From NCBI GenBank assembly GCA_964017195.1, contig OZ024897.1, forward strand, positions 8,817,951 to 8,881,950: 64,000 bases of DNA, given 5' to 3'. The stretch is from Siderastrea radians (lineage: Eukaryota; Cnidaria; Anthozoa; Scleractinia; Rhizangiidae). The notes beneath the pieces are model-generated. The model had not been told where the DNA came from, did not search any database, and saw only the letters and a list, made by a program, of their open reading frames with translations. How positions within the stretch are numbered: position 1 is the first letter of the stretch; each line of letters starts with the position of its first letter. Below, piece after piece: positions 45,401 to 57,400 of this stretch. Made by a program: the position numbers and the translations under genes.

Positions 45401-48400
45401 TTTGAATTTAGTTATCAGTAATGTACGAAGTTTAAATGAATAAAGGATGAAAACTGACTGTTGCAACTGAACAATGATTTACTAGATGTTTTAAACTGTA
45501 GGTTATTAATATGGTAATGCAGAGATCAATGACTGCTGATGTAAATAAAGATCTATCAGGCACAGTTGTTCAAAAGCCAATACTAATCTTACGTGACAAT
45601 TTGAAAGCTGTGAAAGACAACTTGCAAAGCAAAAATAATTTACAGGAATCCACATTGTTAAGTTTTAAAATGTGAATTCAAAGTTGATGGCAATCCTGGG
45701 AAAGCTTAATCCTGGTATAATGCACTTGCCATAATGGCTTCCATGAGGAGGGGACCCTGGGCTGATGTGGGAGAATTGCTACATGCAATTGTGCATTTCT
45801 GGGCCCAAGTTCTTGTATTTCCCCACCAGAGGAGAATTTTTGTCTAGCAAAGTCCCCAGTATGTGGTGAAGCCAAACACCTGACAAGACTTGAAGACGCA
45901 TTTCATTATAGTCTTAGTTTTAGTCTTGTTAGCCAGTGCTGGAGACAATAAACATTCTAATGAAAACTTGAAATTTTATTCATTTATTTGTTGGAATACT
46001 CTGCAAGCTATTCTAAATCTCTCCCATTACAACCGTATACATATGTACAGTATCTGCAATTGATAATAAAGAACATACTATGATCATGCCTAGCTGCTTG
46101 TTTACAAGCTCATGTTGATTTTAAACACAATGCATCTTAATTCGTGAAAGATTAGACTTATACCTAGGCACCTCATTTAAGTTCTTTGATCAGTTGTGTT
46201 GTTGCTCCAGAAATAAACATTCTCTCTTTGACTGGTGAAAAGTTCAGTTTATTTTTGTCCTGAATTCTCTGCAAACTGTTTTAAGTCTGTCCAGACTGAT
46301 GACAACTGTGTATGTTTAAGGTTTCATACAGGCCATGGAAAGCCTGGAAAGTCATGGAATTTTAGAATTTCATTTTCCAGGACTGGACAGTCATGGAAAT
46401 TAAGTGTTTATCGTGGACAGTTGTGGAAAAATAAAGGTCATTGTACAAAATGTATTCAGCAGGCACTTTTTTCCTGAATGAAACAGCAAGAAGAGAAAAT
46501 CAGTGGGTCATAAAATGGAACTACAGCTGTAGTTCACAGTTTTTGAAAACAAAAGGCTAAATTTAGGTCATGGAAAATGCAGAAAGTTCATGACAAAAGG
46601 TCCTGGAAAATCCTGGAATTTTAAAATCTTGAGAGGGTATGAACCCTCATGTATTGGCAAATATTAACGAAGAACATGCTATCATTGCAGCTTATTTGCT
46701 GCTTCTCCTTCACCATCTTTACAATGTATGTTGATTGAGCAAAAACACAACTTGTTTCCAATCTCCTCTCACTTTACCAGGAAGTAAAGTACCCATTCTT
46801 TCTCTGAGAGTTGGGTCATCACAAATCTAAGCCCCCACATTTCTACAATTCCATTTGTTATAAAGTCCCCACAAAGTCCCCTCTTCCCCCACATATGGCC
46901 TGGGTTTCCCCTTCAGGGGAAACCAATGACAAGCATATAAACAACCATGCTCTTTTGAACTTCCATCTCCCTGTGCATTGTAACATTATTTGTTGACATG
47001 TGGAACACAATTTTGATTGAAAAAGCTCAAAATTTCAACCTCCATACTAAATTTATCGTGAACATACAAGTTACACAATCACCACAATTAGGGAAGTGTG
47101 TGGTAGATGAACTATAGGATGGGGGGTTGATGTTTTTGCTATGCCATCAGTGGGAAAATCCACAGGTGAAACATTACATGTACATGTAAGTAACTTGTTT
47201 CACAGAACCAGCCACCATTTTGATTTCAGAGCTTGTGCTTGTCCTCTGTATTGTTAACAAAACAAACAACTTAGCCAGCAAGGCTAACAAAAACCAGGCT
47301 TGAGATGTTACTTAGTACCTACTTGTTTGTTACGTCAGATTTGTAGATGCCTGTAAGCAGTTTGTGGAAGAAGGTATGAATGATGAAGAAGCTGTTGAAA
47401 ATGCTGTGAACACTTTTGAGTTCAGCAAGGAGCAGAGTGCAGTGAGTGAACTCGATGAACAGGTACAGTGTAAGAGTATCTCACTACAAAGGTCCAGTTT
47501 CTATTTCCATCACTCACCTGGTTACATAGCTTACCTTTATGATCACAAATCACAACTTGTTTGTTGAATTTGCTGAAAAACTGATGGTTTTATTGAAGTA
47601 CCCCTGACAGCAGTTAAAGAGCCAAAGAGGTACCATGCAAGGAGGAGTAGATAGGTCTGACTCTCATACTTTTTAAAAGCTAACATGTTATGTACTAAGG
47701 ATTTCATGATCTTCCACACATTTTTGCTGGATTGAACAATTGATGTGATTTGCAAAATACTTTTTTTTAAAAATTTCATGGAAGCTTCTGAGGTCAGGGT
47801 TGAGATTACCTGCAAGTGCAACTTATCTTTGAGTGTTTATACAGTGGAACCTCGATTTAATGAACCTCTACATACCGAAGTCCTCGGTATAATGAACAAT
47901 ATTTTTCAGCCCAGTTATAGTGTAATGTATGGAATAGAACCTTGATATAATGAACTCTCAAGATAACAACCAATTTCCCCAGCCCCTTGGCTCTTCGTTA
48001 AATCAAGGTTCTACTGTAGTACTTAGTAGAGTGGAAGCCTCTATTGGCAGACACTGCCAGGAAGCAGAAAAGCACCCTAGAGCTGGTCGCTTACTGGAAT
48101 GATTCTCGTACAGGAGAAAGAGCAGAGCCACTAGCAGAAAAATCCACATTGTTCCCTTCAAAAGTGCTCATGGTCGCTAGCAGGAGTGTCTGCTTATGGG
48201 GACCACAGTGTAATTACAGAGTTTGTGTGAGAGTTCAAATGGGTTTTTGTCAAGGTGGCCCTAAGTAGAGCTGTCTGCATAAGAGTGTCCCCTCAGAGAT
48301 TTTCAACTGTATTTAAGAAGTGATTAGGTTATAAGGTTAGTGCTCTTGAAGCAATTACACTAAGTTGGTTTTGCAATGGTTGATCATGTTACATGTAAAT

Positions 48401-48549
48401 GTGGATGATAATTTGCAGTTTTGTTCCTTTGACAGGATGATTGGGATGAAAGAGATATCTTAGATGACAAAAATATACATGAAGATTATAAAAGTGATGA
48501 CAAAGATAATCTCCCACCAGATGATTATCCACCAGATCTCTTCAAATAA
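39452..48549 (+). CDS. MRPS23: Mitochondrial small-subunit ribosomal protein S23 (mS23), five exons
   Basis: Exons: 39452-39492, 44278-44439, 45206-45277, 47339-47462 and 48436-48549; 513 bp, 170 residues. All introns are GT-AG and phases fit. Exon 1 (MPGSRHLRGTVASR) is very short; it was accepted because its two leftover bases complete an Arg codon with exon 2 and it matches the family start (MAGSRL-type). Further family marks are RNLLRAGAI, VWFPVVEAFPPL, YPEDKFRKQFYERF and the helix FVDACKQFVEEG. The C-terminus is acidic and Pro-Asp rich (DDYPPDLFK). It is a mitoribosome structural protein with no catalytic role. Human MRPS23 is about 190 residues, so this one is slightly shorter. A Merlin-type transposon fills much of intron 1. 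Confidence 0.93.
39568..39745. repeat. Tandem repeat at left end of the Merlin element
   Basis: About three units of 55-60 bp contain GCTGCTACCGCAGTCCTTCG and CATACAGCATT. The core CCGCAGTCCT is complementary to AGGACTGCGG of the right array, so the two arrays extend the inverted symmetry of the element. Confidence 0.8.
40350..40720. repeat. Tandem repeat, 81-91 bp unit, five copies
   Basis: The unit starts CACTGCCGAGCCAAACGAGCC and includes AATAATTCATTTCTCGTTC. One unit has a duplicated AAACGAGCC. The array lies inside the Merlin element. Confidence 0.9.
41083..41373 (-). pseudogene. ISXO2-like (Merlin) transposase, C-terminal fragment
   Basis: About 90 residues resemble the ISXO2-like transposase domain: THLTVNHSKEFLN, a GHSTNKMEGHWQQAK segment (its Glu is in the place of the third catalytic acid of the DDE set) and YLAEFMWRYMN. 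The N-terminal part with the first two catalytic Asp residues is missing; the sequence upstream has stops and no recognisable domain. Family knowledge says the full protein cuts and pastes the element; this piece cannot. Confidence 0.88.
41741..42160. repeat. Tandem repeat, 62-bp unit, seven copies
   Basis: The unit contains ATTCATCCACTACGGGACTG, CAGGACTGCGG, AGCAATCGTTTAACTAG and CTTAATTATT. Copies start near 41745, 41807, 41869, 41931, 41993, 42055 and 42117. The array lies at the right end of the Merlin element. Confidence 0.92.
42527..42956. mobile_element. MITE-like element rich in CGGGAT repeats
   Basis: GGGTCTGGAAGGG at the left is complementary to CCCCTTCCAGATCC at the right. Between them, phrases such as GGGATTCGGGA and GCGGGATTC recur about ten times. 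It lies in MRPS23 intron 1. Boundaries are approximate. Confidence 0.65.
43010..43345. repeat. SINE-like dispersed repeat in MRPS23 intron 1
   Basis: Bases 43015-43140 match the repeat at about 29180-29290. The next part (GAGCCACTTGGCTCC, GATGGGATGCTAGTCCAT) resembles SINE-type sequence also seen near 35430-35450 in the opposite sense. Confidence 0.5.
43790..43945 (-). repeat. tRNA-derived SINE fragment
   Basis: The reverse strand reads GGGGGTGCAGTGGCATATGG, then TTAGTGCATTGGACTTAGG and GGTTTGAGCCCGATCCC. The first part resembles a box A and the last a box B of an RNA polymerase III promoter with tRNA-like spacing. No full tRNA fold is expected. Confidence 0.55.
45000..45064. repeat. (AAT)n microsatellite
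   Basis: About 21 units with three single-base interruptions, in MRPS23 intron 2. Confidence 0.95.
47842..48016. mobile_element. 175-bp TA-flanked MITE, CAGTGGAACC family (second copy)
   Basis: The ends CAGTGGAACCTCGATTTAAT and its near-complement ATTAAATCGAGGT... variant (AAATCAAGGTTCTACTG) are flanked by TA (47840-47841, 48017-48018). Interior TATAATGAAC phrases are shared with 28568-28745. It lies in MRPS23 intron 4. Confidence 0.85.
48019..48312. mobile_element. Neighbouring inverted-repeat fragment
   Basis: Near the left is GAGTGGAAGCCTCTATT and at the right is GATTTTCAACTGTATTT, with GTCTGC and AGCTGGTCGCTT phrases inside. The latter phrase is shared with the 20711-22805 element, so this may be a related non-autonomous copy. 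Boundaries are approximate. Confidence 0.5.
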
Positions 48550-51498
48550 ATCAGGCAGACAGGTTCAATTTTAGTGTACCAGTGTTAAAAAGATAAAATA
48601 TGAGCAGGAGTTCTCTGTGGGTACTGTAAATCCCATACAGATCATACTCACATATGGCATTTTTTCTTACTCATAAAAATTTACATGAACAATGGAAGTT
48701 ATTAGTGTTCTTAATTTGATATAGAGTACTAACACGGCAGAGCTGTGCTATCTCCTGTCCACCTCTAGAAGGAAAGAAAATTGTTGGAGATAGCATAGCA
48801 GGGGTCTGAAATAGGGGGAGTGGTGTCAGATTTCATTACCGGTACCATTGTAGAATGTTGCATCTTTTTGTCATTCAGTCAACACTGTGTTTTACTGCAC
48901 CTTGATAAAAGAATGTTAGTTTTGACCAAGGAATTCACACTGTGTTTGAGAAAAGGGGGGTCTCAAGATCACCGAGGTTTTAGTTTGAGATAAAGTGTAC
49001 CGGTAGTAGGAAAATCAAAAAATTTGTAGCCATGCTTTGATATTGTGGAGGTCTACTGTAGGGGTTATCAGTATTCTTAAGTTTCTCATCCACAGATCAT
49101 GTTATGTGAGGTGTGCCTGTAACTTGAATGCATTAACCTTTATTTGTTATTCATGAATTTTAGAAGTGCTTGCTTATATCAATGCTATTAGCAGAGTAGC
49201 AAGGCCTGCAAAAAAGTAAATGGAAAAATCTTTGAGACTGCACTATGTGTAACTTGCGTTGTATTCTCAGGTCTAAGCTCCTAAAAGAACTTTTCTGATA
49301 ATGAAGGATAGAAGGCCTTTATTTTGTGCCCTTGTTTGGTAACCTGTTATCAGTGTTTAATTTCTGACAAACTGTTACACCCAGTAACCCAGTAAATTCA
49401 TAAACTTTCTTCTCTGTTGAGGGATTATACAGCTCTGAATGCATCTGCGTTTGAGAATAAAAATAATTGTGAGGAGGAAACCACCATACTTCTTAAATTT
49501 TGAATGCATTTTTCGGGTGCTGCAGTTTCTGGCATTCATTTAATAGGGTGGGGTTAATAAATAACAAATTTCCAATTTGCTAGTCTTAAAGAAAGTGTTG
49601 ATGCTCAATGTAGACCATGAGCAGTACATATTTTCCCTCATAAACAGCTGAGTGAGAAGGAGAAAATACGAACTGTGTGTTCTGTATGAGTCACAGGTGA
49701 TTTTTATGCATTCCTATTATGCCTGAAAAAAAGAAAAATGGAAAATGGGAAGTGTAGTTATGTGAACTGATCCAAATCCATAAGTGCTACAGATTCCTCC
49801 CAAACTCCCCCAAGTGTTTGTAACTGGTTGGGGGCATTTTCTATTTACATGTATTTCCTCAAATAAAGCCAAACAGATGTTGCACATTGTTAACCTACTG
49901 TGATCTCATCTCAAATGGCTACATAACTAATCAGAGTGTGCATTGTGCAATCAAAATTTGTCATTTTCACCTGGCTTGATTAAAGGAGGCTGAATCAGAC
50001 TATTCTAACAACACATTTTTGTTTATTGCAGTTGTTGATACAGAAAGTGTTTTTAAGAATTTACTAGTGCCTTCTTTTTAAACCTATTTCTTAGTTTGGT
50101 GTAATAATTGAAATGTGGTTAAAATTATAGTTATAGTTAAAACTATAATTTATGGAGAAAATTTGTACATTTTTGTTATAGTGCATGCTTTGTTTACTTC
50201 AGCATTCTTTGGTCTTCTCTGGAATAAAATGTGGTCTAGCAAACTTAAAACAGGTAAAAGCAACAGTGCTATTGAGTAACTGTTAGGTGGCAAATATGGG
50301 AAGAAATCATTGAGTATTGATTGAAATATTTCTTTTTGAAAAACATCACATTTACGGACGTTTGTATGTATTCATGGCTAGAGTTGCCACCTATCCATAC
50401 AAACGTCTGTCGGCAACTTTTGGGTAGTTTGTTTGAAGCAAGTTTTGAATAATTTCTTTTGAAATTTGATGCGATAACTAAAGTTTACAAAGTTATGATA
50501 TGCTTCTTCGTCAGCGAAGATCCACGCCTTGTATTAGGGCTGCACTTTAACACTGTGCTTTAAAGTTGTGTTCTCATCATCCTAAAGAATCATAATGTGT
50601 CTCACATTCTGATTATCAAAAGTTTGCTGTTTTCAGTTTACTGCAAGGTGTATGTATGTTGCACTAAAATGCCAAAAGCTTGGGATTTTTTAGTGATTTG
50701 ATTTGCCTTTTTTCTATCGCATCATTGCTTATGTTAGAGTGGTTTTGCTCAACTTGTAAAATAATATCTAACAGTTAGTGTCTAATAGTCAAAATTCAAC
50801 AAAAGAAAACAATGGAATTAATGTGTACTGGTGTCTAATAGTTTTGTATCTACTTGACGGGTTGAGTAAAATCACTGTAGGATAGAACATGCTTATCCGT
50901 TCCCAAGCAGCAGAAGTGATTCTTTTTTCTGTCACCAAAAATTCGTGACACTGTGGCATTTCTTGCAAGGGCAGTGGTTAACTGAAATCATATATTTCTT
51001 TGGAACCGGGGGGCATATGATGATCTACCAATCAACCAATATAGCGGTAGTTGCATAGTAAGTTACTCGAGAAAAAACTGCTAGTTTCTTTCTTTTTTTC
51101 TTTCTTTTTTTTTTCTTTTTCTTTTTTGTTGGGGGGGGGGGGCAGGGAGGCGGGGGTAGTAACCGATGGGAACAACTTCACAGTTATTTTAAATTTGAAA
51201 GGAGTGAGTGGGAGTTTTTTTCTGGTACAGTGGTTTGGATCTCTTATTAATTAGCCTTAAGTGAGCTGATTTTCTCCCTCTACAGTCTGTGTAGATTAGG
51301 TCTGTCTATCTTTCACTACTCAACTCCTCAATATAAATGGTTACTGTGTTTCGGGTTTGAAGAGTTTTTAACATAGTTTTGAAGCTTGCTTAACGTTCTC
51401 GATTTATTCAGCTCCCTAGTTAGAGTTGAATATCAGATATAGCTTTCTTATGTTTTGCTTTAATATAAGTTACGAATCACGGGATGGGATTTTTTGTG
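48550..51498. other. MRPS23 3' region and intergenic space
   Basis: A likely poly(A) signal AATAAA is at 49456-49461, and further AATAAA hexamers follow. Bases 49478-49560 match the dispersed repeat at 7415-7500. A small inverted repeat (ACGGACGTTTGTATG / CATACAAACGTCTGT) is at 50354-50412, and T/G-rich low complexity is at 51085-51140. No gene was recognised. MRPS23 and RENBP converge here. Confidence 0.55.
51403..51408 (-). promoter_or_regulatory. RENBP: Candidate RENBP polyadenylation signal
   Basis: TTTATT on the + strand (AATAAA on the gene strand) lies about 90 bp after the RENBP stop codon. Confidence 0.5.
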
Positions 51499-54400
51499 CT
51501 ACTGAATGTATGAGCCGTTGGGTATGCCATTTGTTAAGGTGTCCTCTTGCAGCAGTTCCTTCAGCATTTTGACGCACATGTGTAGGCAACGGGGCACGTG
51601 AAAACAACCTGCGTGAAATATGAAAAATAGCAACATTATACTCTATACTGCTTCTACTCTTTCAAGTATCACTATACATTTTTAGTTCTTATTGCAGTAC
51701 AAACCCCTTACTATAGTAACAAATGTGCTGCGGACACCAACGTAGGCCTCGTTTACTTTGTCAAAAATGTCCCTGGGATAATATCGTAACAACTCAAAAA
51801 CGTGAATAGATGTTAATGGGCAGGAAGTGGTCACCAGTGCTCAGGCACTGGTCAAAGCCAAATTAGTGAAATTACACCGGTTGGATTTGAATAGTCGATT
51901 TACATACCTTTAAATGGTCCTCCTTTGAATGTGTGTGTCACCTCTCCTCTCTGGTTGAGGTAACCAAACCACTCGCCATACTTAGGATCGGAGAACTAAG
52001 AATAAAAAGAGTGATTACTGTTTTTATGTCAATTTCTTGGTAGAGTTCTGGGACACGTTCTAAACATCTTCAGATCCATCTAGAGAATCTTGAGAGATTT
52101 ACGTTCGGAATTGGAACGTTTTGGGGAAATCTTTAGTATTTCGGAAGATAGCAAAAACTCTTCCAGTGTCTTGATTTTTCCTGGTTCCTCTGTGACTTAC
52201 ACTTAATGTAGCGAATTTCAACGATTGCCAACCAAGAATTACAATAAAACTCGATGCGCTGCAGTCCCTTACACTCCGCAGAGAGGCTTTTCAGTGTCGT
52301 CGCAGTTAAAAAGTTGTTTCAAAAGTCAACAGGCCAGCAGATAAGGAGATCACATAATAGCAATTATAGTACAGCGCTAAATTTTGGCGTGCTCCCATTG
52401 TTCGAAATCGATCACGTGACGCGATAATGTCTCTCCTCAGCGGGCGCCTATCAAATTTATTCGGGCAACCTATCACACGATAGTGCCTTCATCAGAAGAA
52501 CTCTACTGTTTAAATAAGAATACCGTGACTTACGTGTGAGAATGTGTACTGAAACACAAGGTCAAACTTCTCCATGAAGCGGTCATCTCTGGTCTCCTTG
52601 TAAGCCATAAGGAATGCAATAAGAGCCTCTGCGTGCGGCCACCATAACTTCATGTTCCATTCCAGTTGGGTTGGAGAGTGGCCGTTTGCATCCAGCATAT
52701 AAAGAATGCCCCCGTACATGTCATCCCACCCTATCTCAAAGGACTGTACTATGAACTTATCCATAGCAATCCTTGCCAGCTCGTAGTTTTGTTTGCGAGT
52801 GGCGTACTGGAGGAGGAACCATCCAGCTTCAATGGCATGGCCAGGGTTGATGAGCCGCCCCTCAGCGCCTGCGATCTCTTTGCCTTCGTCGGAGACTTTT
52901 TCAAGCACAACTCTTCCTCTTCTCTGAGAACGAAAAAAGGGTATGGCACTTGAGTGAAACAACTGATCATACAAGAGTGCTACTCTACGATTGGTGCTAC
53001 TTCGGCACAACAAAATCACACAATACTGGGAACAACACCTCAAAGTGCATTCTTTGGCTTTTTTGTTCCGCAACTTTGTCGCTCGTTCGCGCCAAGGTCG
53101 AAGACATGGAACGCCCCTTCTATTTTTATACACGAGTCAATTTTGCTGTTTTTCAAAAAGTGGACTTGCTGTTTTTCGCTTTTGGCAAAATATCGAGTTA
53201 CAAACAGTACTAATTAAAATAAAACAAATGTCTAGTAGTTTTCATTTCATGGTCCCACTCTGGGGTACTTAAAGTGTCACTGGGACCAGAATTTTGGTAT
53301 TCCATATTTTTGCATTTTCGAAAAGAGTCTGTGGTTGTTAGTCACCATGCCAAATTTCAACTCATTACGACGGCTGGAAGTCGCTTTTTTCGGACGGTTT
53401 TTGTCGAGATTTTACGGCCGCCATTACTCGCCCTTGTTCCGGAAGCTGGCTTGCGAATTAGCGGAAGTGACGTTAGAGGCTCACCTCAAACCTAATACCT
53501 TCATACGTTTACTTGCCGCGAGAAATTTAACTGTCGTCGAGGGAAGATTTCCTGCCAATTGTTTGCTGTACGACCTTGAAATTTTCGTTGCTGCAGCAGT
53601 TATAAAGGGTATTACTTGCGTTGTACAATGCTACAACAATGAATCCAACCATCGAGCTGGTATTTCGCTTCATCAAAGCCTTGAGAGCGGACCCGCAAAT
53701 TTATGGAAAAATGGATAATTTTTGTAATCACACACAGTGCAAATTTCAACCCGAGAGGTATTTTTGTCGGCTGTTCTGATCACTTCACGGACGAGTGTTT
53801 CCAGGGGGCTGTCCATGTCGAAGGATCCCAGAGGTCGATTATTCCATTGTCAATTCCAAGTATTTGGAAAAAAAGAACCGGAAAAAACGAGACGAAAGGT
53901 ACGTAATCTTAACGCAGTTGAAGTGATAGTTTGTTTCTTTTTCAACGCATCCACCATTGAGCAAAGCTTATTTTCTTTTAACGTATTTTAAAGTTTATTT
54001 TTCTTGTGGAAAACCCTTTTAGTTCTGCCGTCTGCTAGCGCGAAGACCTTCGGTGTAGTCCTCATAAAATGCATCCTATAGTTTGTATTGCTTAGCTTTT
54101 TTTTAATTCCGTGTGTATTAATTTCAAAGCAGTAATCGCTTAGAAGCATGGTCATTTATTTTAAAGCATACCATCCTGAATGTGGAGAAACTTTTCTCCT
54201 TATTCCCTGTCGGTGAAGAGTCCATTGACATCATTAAAGGCTTCAACAGCTTGGACCGTCTTGCGTGGAAATTTAAGTTGGTTGGGAAAAAATATCACAC
54301 GCCACTATTTGTCTAAGGGGTTTACAATGTTATTTCTTTTAACTGTCATAGCAATCTTAGTATATGAACTACCAAGAAAAATGATTAGATATCAAGTTAT

Positions 54401-57400
54401 TATTTTTACGCAATGAATAAAGCAAGTGAAAGCTTCGTTTCTTCGGCGGTCCGCATGTTGATGTTGAGCAGCAGAAAATTTTCCTTGTGGCTTTGATTTG
54501 CACGACAAATATTTAGATTCCGGTCACACAAGGCCTCCAGTTCTTAAAAAAAGGTCTTGGTTTATTTCACTTTTTTCTGCTCAAGTTAAGAATTCTACAA
54601 AAACTGTTCAAAATATTTAGAAACCCAAGCACTTGTGTTTCTATGCAAGCGACCACTGTACTATGATTGACACGATAGGTTTCATCAGCTGACTGCCAGA
54701 TGACTACAGCATTACGGCTCTTCAAGAATTTTTCCCATACTATGCTAAGAATGGCCAAAAATCTCAATGCTTCACAATATAAATATAAACAACGGCAGAC
54801 AAAATATAGCTTCTTTTATTTCTCCAACGAAGCGTAAAATAAAATCAATCGACGATGCTTGAGAATTCGCGGCCTCAAATTTTAGAGTTTTTATACGTGT
54901 TTTGTCTAAATTTCCAAAGCTTAAAACATCAGTTTTTCGAATAGCTGGACAGCGATTTATCCGTTGGATGAGAGTTATCCGCTCTTTGAGCAACTTGTGC
55001 CTGAACTGTAATCACTGTAAGCATTATTTTGCGGATATTTTGAACTCCCGCCAGCATGGCGAGAAAAACAACTTTGAACAGTTTGTTTACAAGCTTGTTA
55101 TAAGCTGAAATCTCCTGACATCAGTTCTTACATCGTACGGTAAGAAAAATTCTTCATTTGCCGAATGAAATGAATCCTCTGATGTTTCGGAAGCTAAAGA
55201 CTGTTCCGAATTGTAGAAATACTCTTCGGAGGTCTCGCAGTCGACGGTAGGCATCTTGAGTCAAAACACAAGGAAACGCGACTGAGGTGAGCCTCTGACG
55301 TCACAAGCTATTAAATTGCGCAATCACCCAGGAACACGTTTTCAGTAATGGCGGACACATTTTACGCAACTTTGGAGCTAAAAAATATTAGGATGGACGG
55401 TTTCTTGTTCAGTTTTCTGGGTAAATATAGATACAACGCGATATTCTGCGACAGAATTTGGCCGAAATAAACCTACGAATTTTCGTCTCAGTGGCACTTT
55501 AAAAGTTAGAACCACATTGTGCGGCATAATTACCAACTAACACCAGTGAAAGTACACTGCCCTACAGTATGGTATCTCCCCCTCCAAAACAACCACATTG
55601 TGGGTTGGAGTCGAAAACAAACCGACATAGGCATTAATCGGATCTGTCATAGTTTGCGCCGTGACTGTAACAAGTGTCAGTGTAAAATGTGCGCTTTATT
55701 TACCTGTAAGTGTTTTAAAAGCTGTTGTACTGCCCACTCTTCGTCTTCACTGTACGTCTGATGAAGAGCCTCGTCGTCACGGCAAACCTCGTCAATCACA
55801 TACAACAGCATCATGGGCACTGCAATCGGGTTTGCTTCCTCCTGTCCAGACAGCTTGGGACGACCCAACTCCGTGTCATCAATTCGTGCCCAATGAGTTA
55901 CCAGAGATAACATCTTAACGGCTTCCTCCTGAAATTTAAAGAGTTCCAAAACGTTATTGGAACAATTAAAGTACCGACAACAACTTAAAATATTTAAAGT
56001 GAAAACAGGAATAACAGCATCAGCAACAACAACAACAACAGCGGCAAGTGACAACAACGACAACAGCAAAAACTTCACAGTTTCTCTCTGTTACGAGTAT
56101 CGTTAAAGGAGTGGTTCGTTTGTAGACGGAACGCAGGGTTGTCGGTAACAGCAACAAGCAGATTTATTCCAAGATGAAAGTAATCTTTACAACTTACAGC
56201 ACTACTGCTATGTCACACAGACTCTTCTAACACGGCACACAGCCACTTCACAAGATTCGGCACACAGCACGGCAAACAGCCACTTCACTAGATTCGGCAC
56301 ACAGCACGGCACACAGCCACTTCACTAAACTCTTTAAAACTCTCTTTAAAACTCTTCTTAAACACTCTCTTTGTAGACTGAAACGCTCTTACTTATATAC
56401 ATATCACAACAAGTTCTAGAAACTTCAACGAAACCTATTTTTAGTAACATTACATTATTACTTACTATTTAAAGAAATCACATAATCATTTAAATGACTA
56501 AGCACTTTGTAACGTTCTAGAGTGTTCTATGGAATATTCTGGAAGGTTCTGAGGAATACTAGACAATTTTCGTAACATAACCCCCTCTCAAGAAGAAATT
56601 TGTAAAATTTCTACTGCCACGAAAAATTGTCTAAAAATATCAGTCCGAGAATAAGTCTAATGGCCACTCTCACTCTGTCGCTCGGCTCAGGTAGTCAGCT
56701 CCAACATTTTCCGATCCCTTAATGGCCTCTACTTTCATGTTGTAACTCTGTAGGAACATTGCCCACCGCATCAGTCGGCTGTTCGTAAACTTAGCACTGT
56801 TCATGTACTTTAGAGGCTCGTGATCCGTCTGAAGCACAAAACCGGCTCCATACAAGTACATATGAAACCTCCTAATGGCCCACACGATAGCTAGACATTC
56901 TTTCTCGATTGTAGAGTAGTTTCGCTCAGCATTACAAAGTTTCTTACTGGCATAGCAGACTGGAAACAACTTGCCATCATGCTCTTGCATTAACACTGCT
57001 CCAATTCCGTTGTCCGAAGCATCGGTCCGTAAAAAGTAAGGTTTCTTGGGGTCTGGAAGGCGGAGGATTGGCTTGTTCGTAAGATGGGTCTTGATTGTTT
57101 CATAGGCTCTTTCCTGGGCTTTACCCCAATCCACTATGTTTGGCTGTCCCTTGCGAGTTAGGTCTGAAAGAGGAGCCGCGATAGCTGCAAAGTTTGGAAT
57201 GAAGTCTCGGTAATATCCTGCCAAACCCATGAAGGAACGAATTTGTTTCTTTGTCTTTGGCCTTGGTGCATCCCTGACCTTAGCCACGTTATCCTCATGA
57301 AGTCCAATCAAACCGTGCTGCAGCTGGTGTCCTAGAAAATCAACATTGTCTACACCAAAGATACACTTGCTGGGTCTGATGGTCATACCTGCCTGGGCTA

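Noticed and set aside
52924..53133. N-terminal extension of the RENBP 390-bp exon
   Set aside because: The open frame continues past a good TTCTCAG acceptor, but the residues no longer match the family and the upstream exon joins in phase at 52923.
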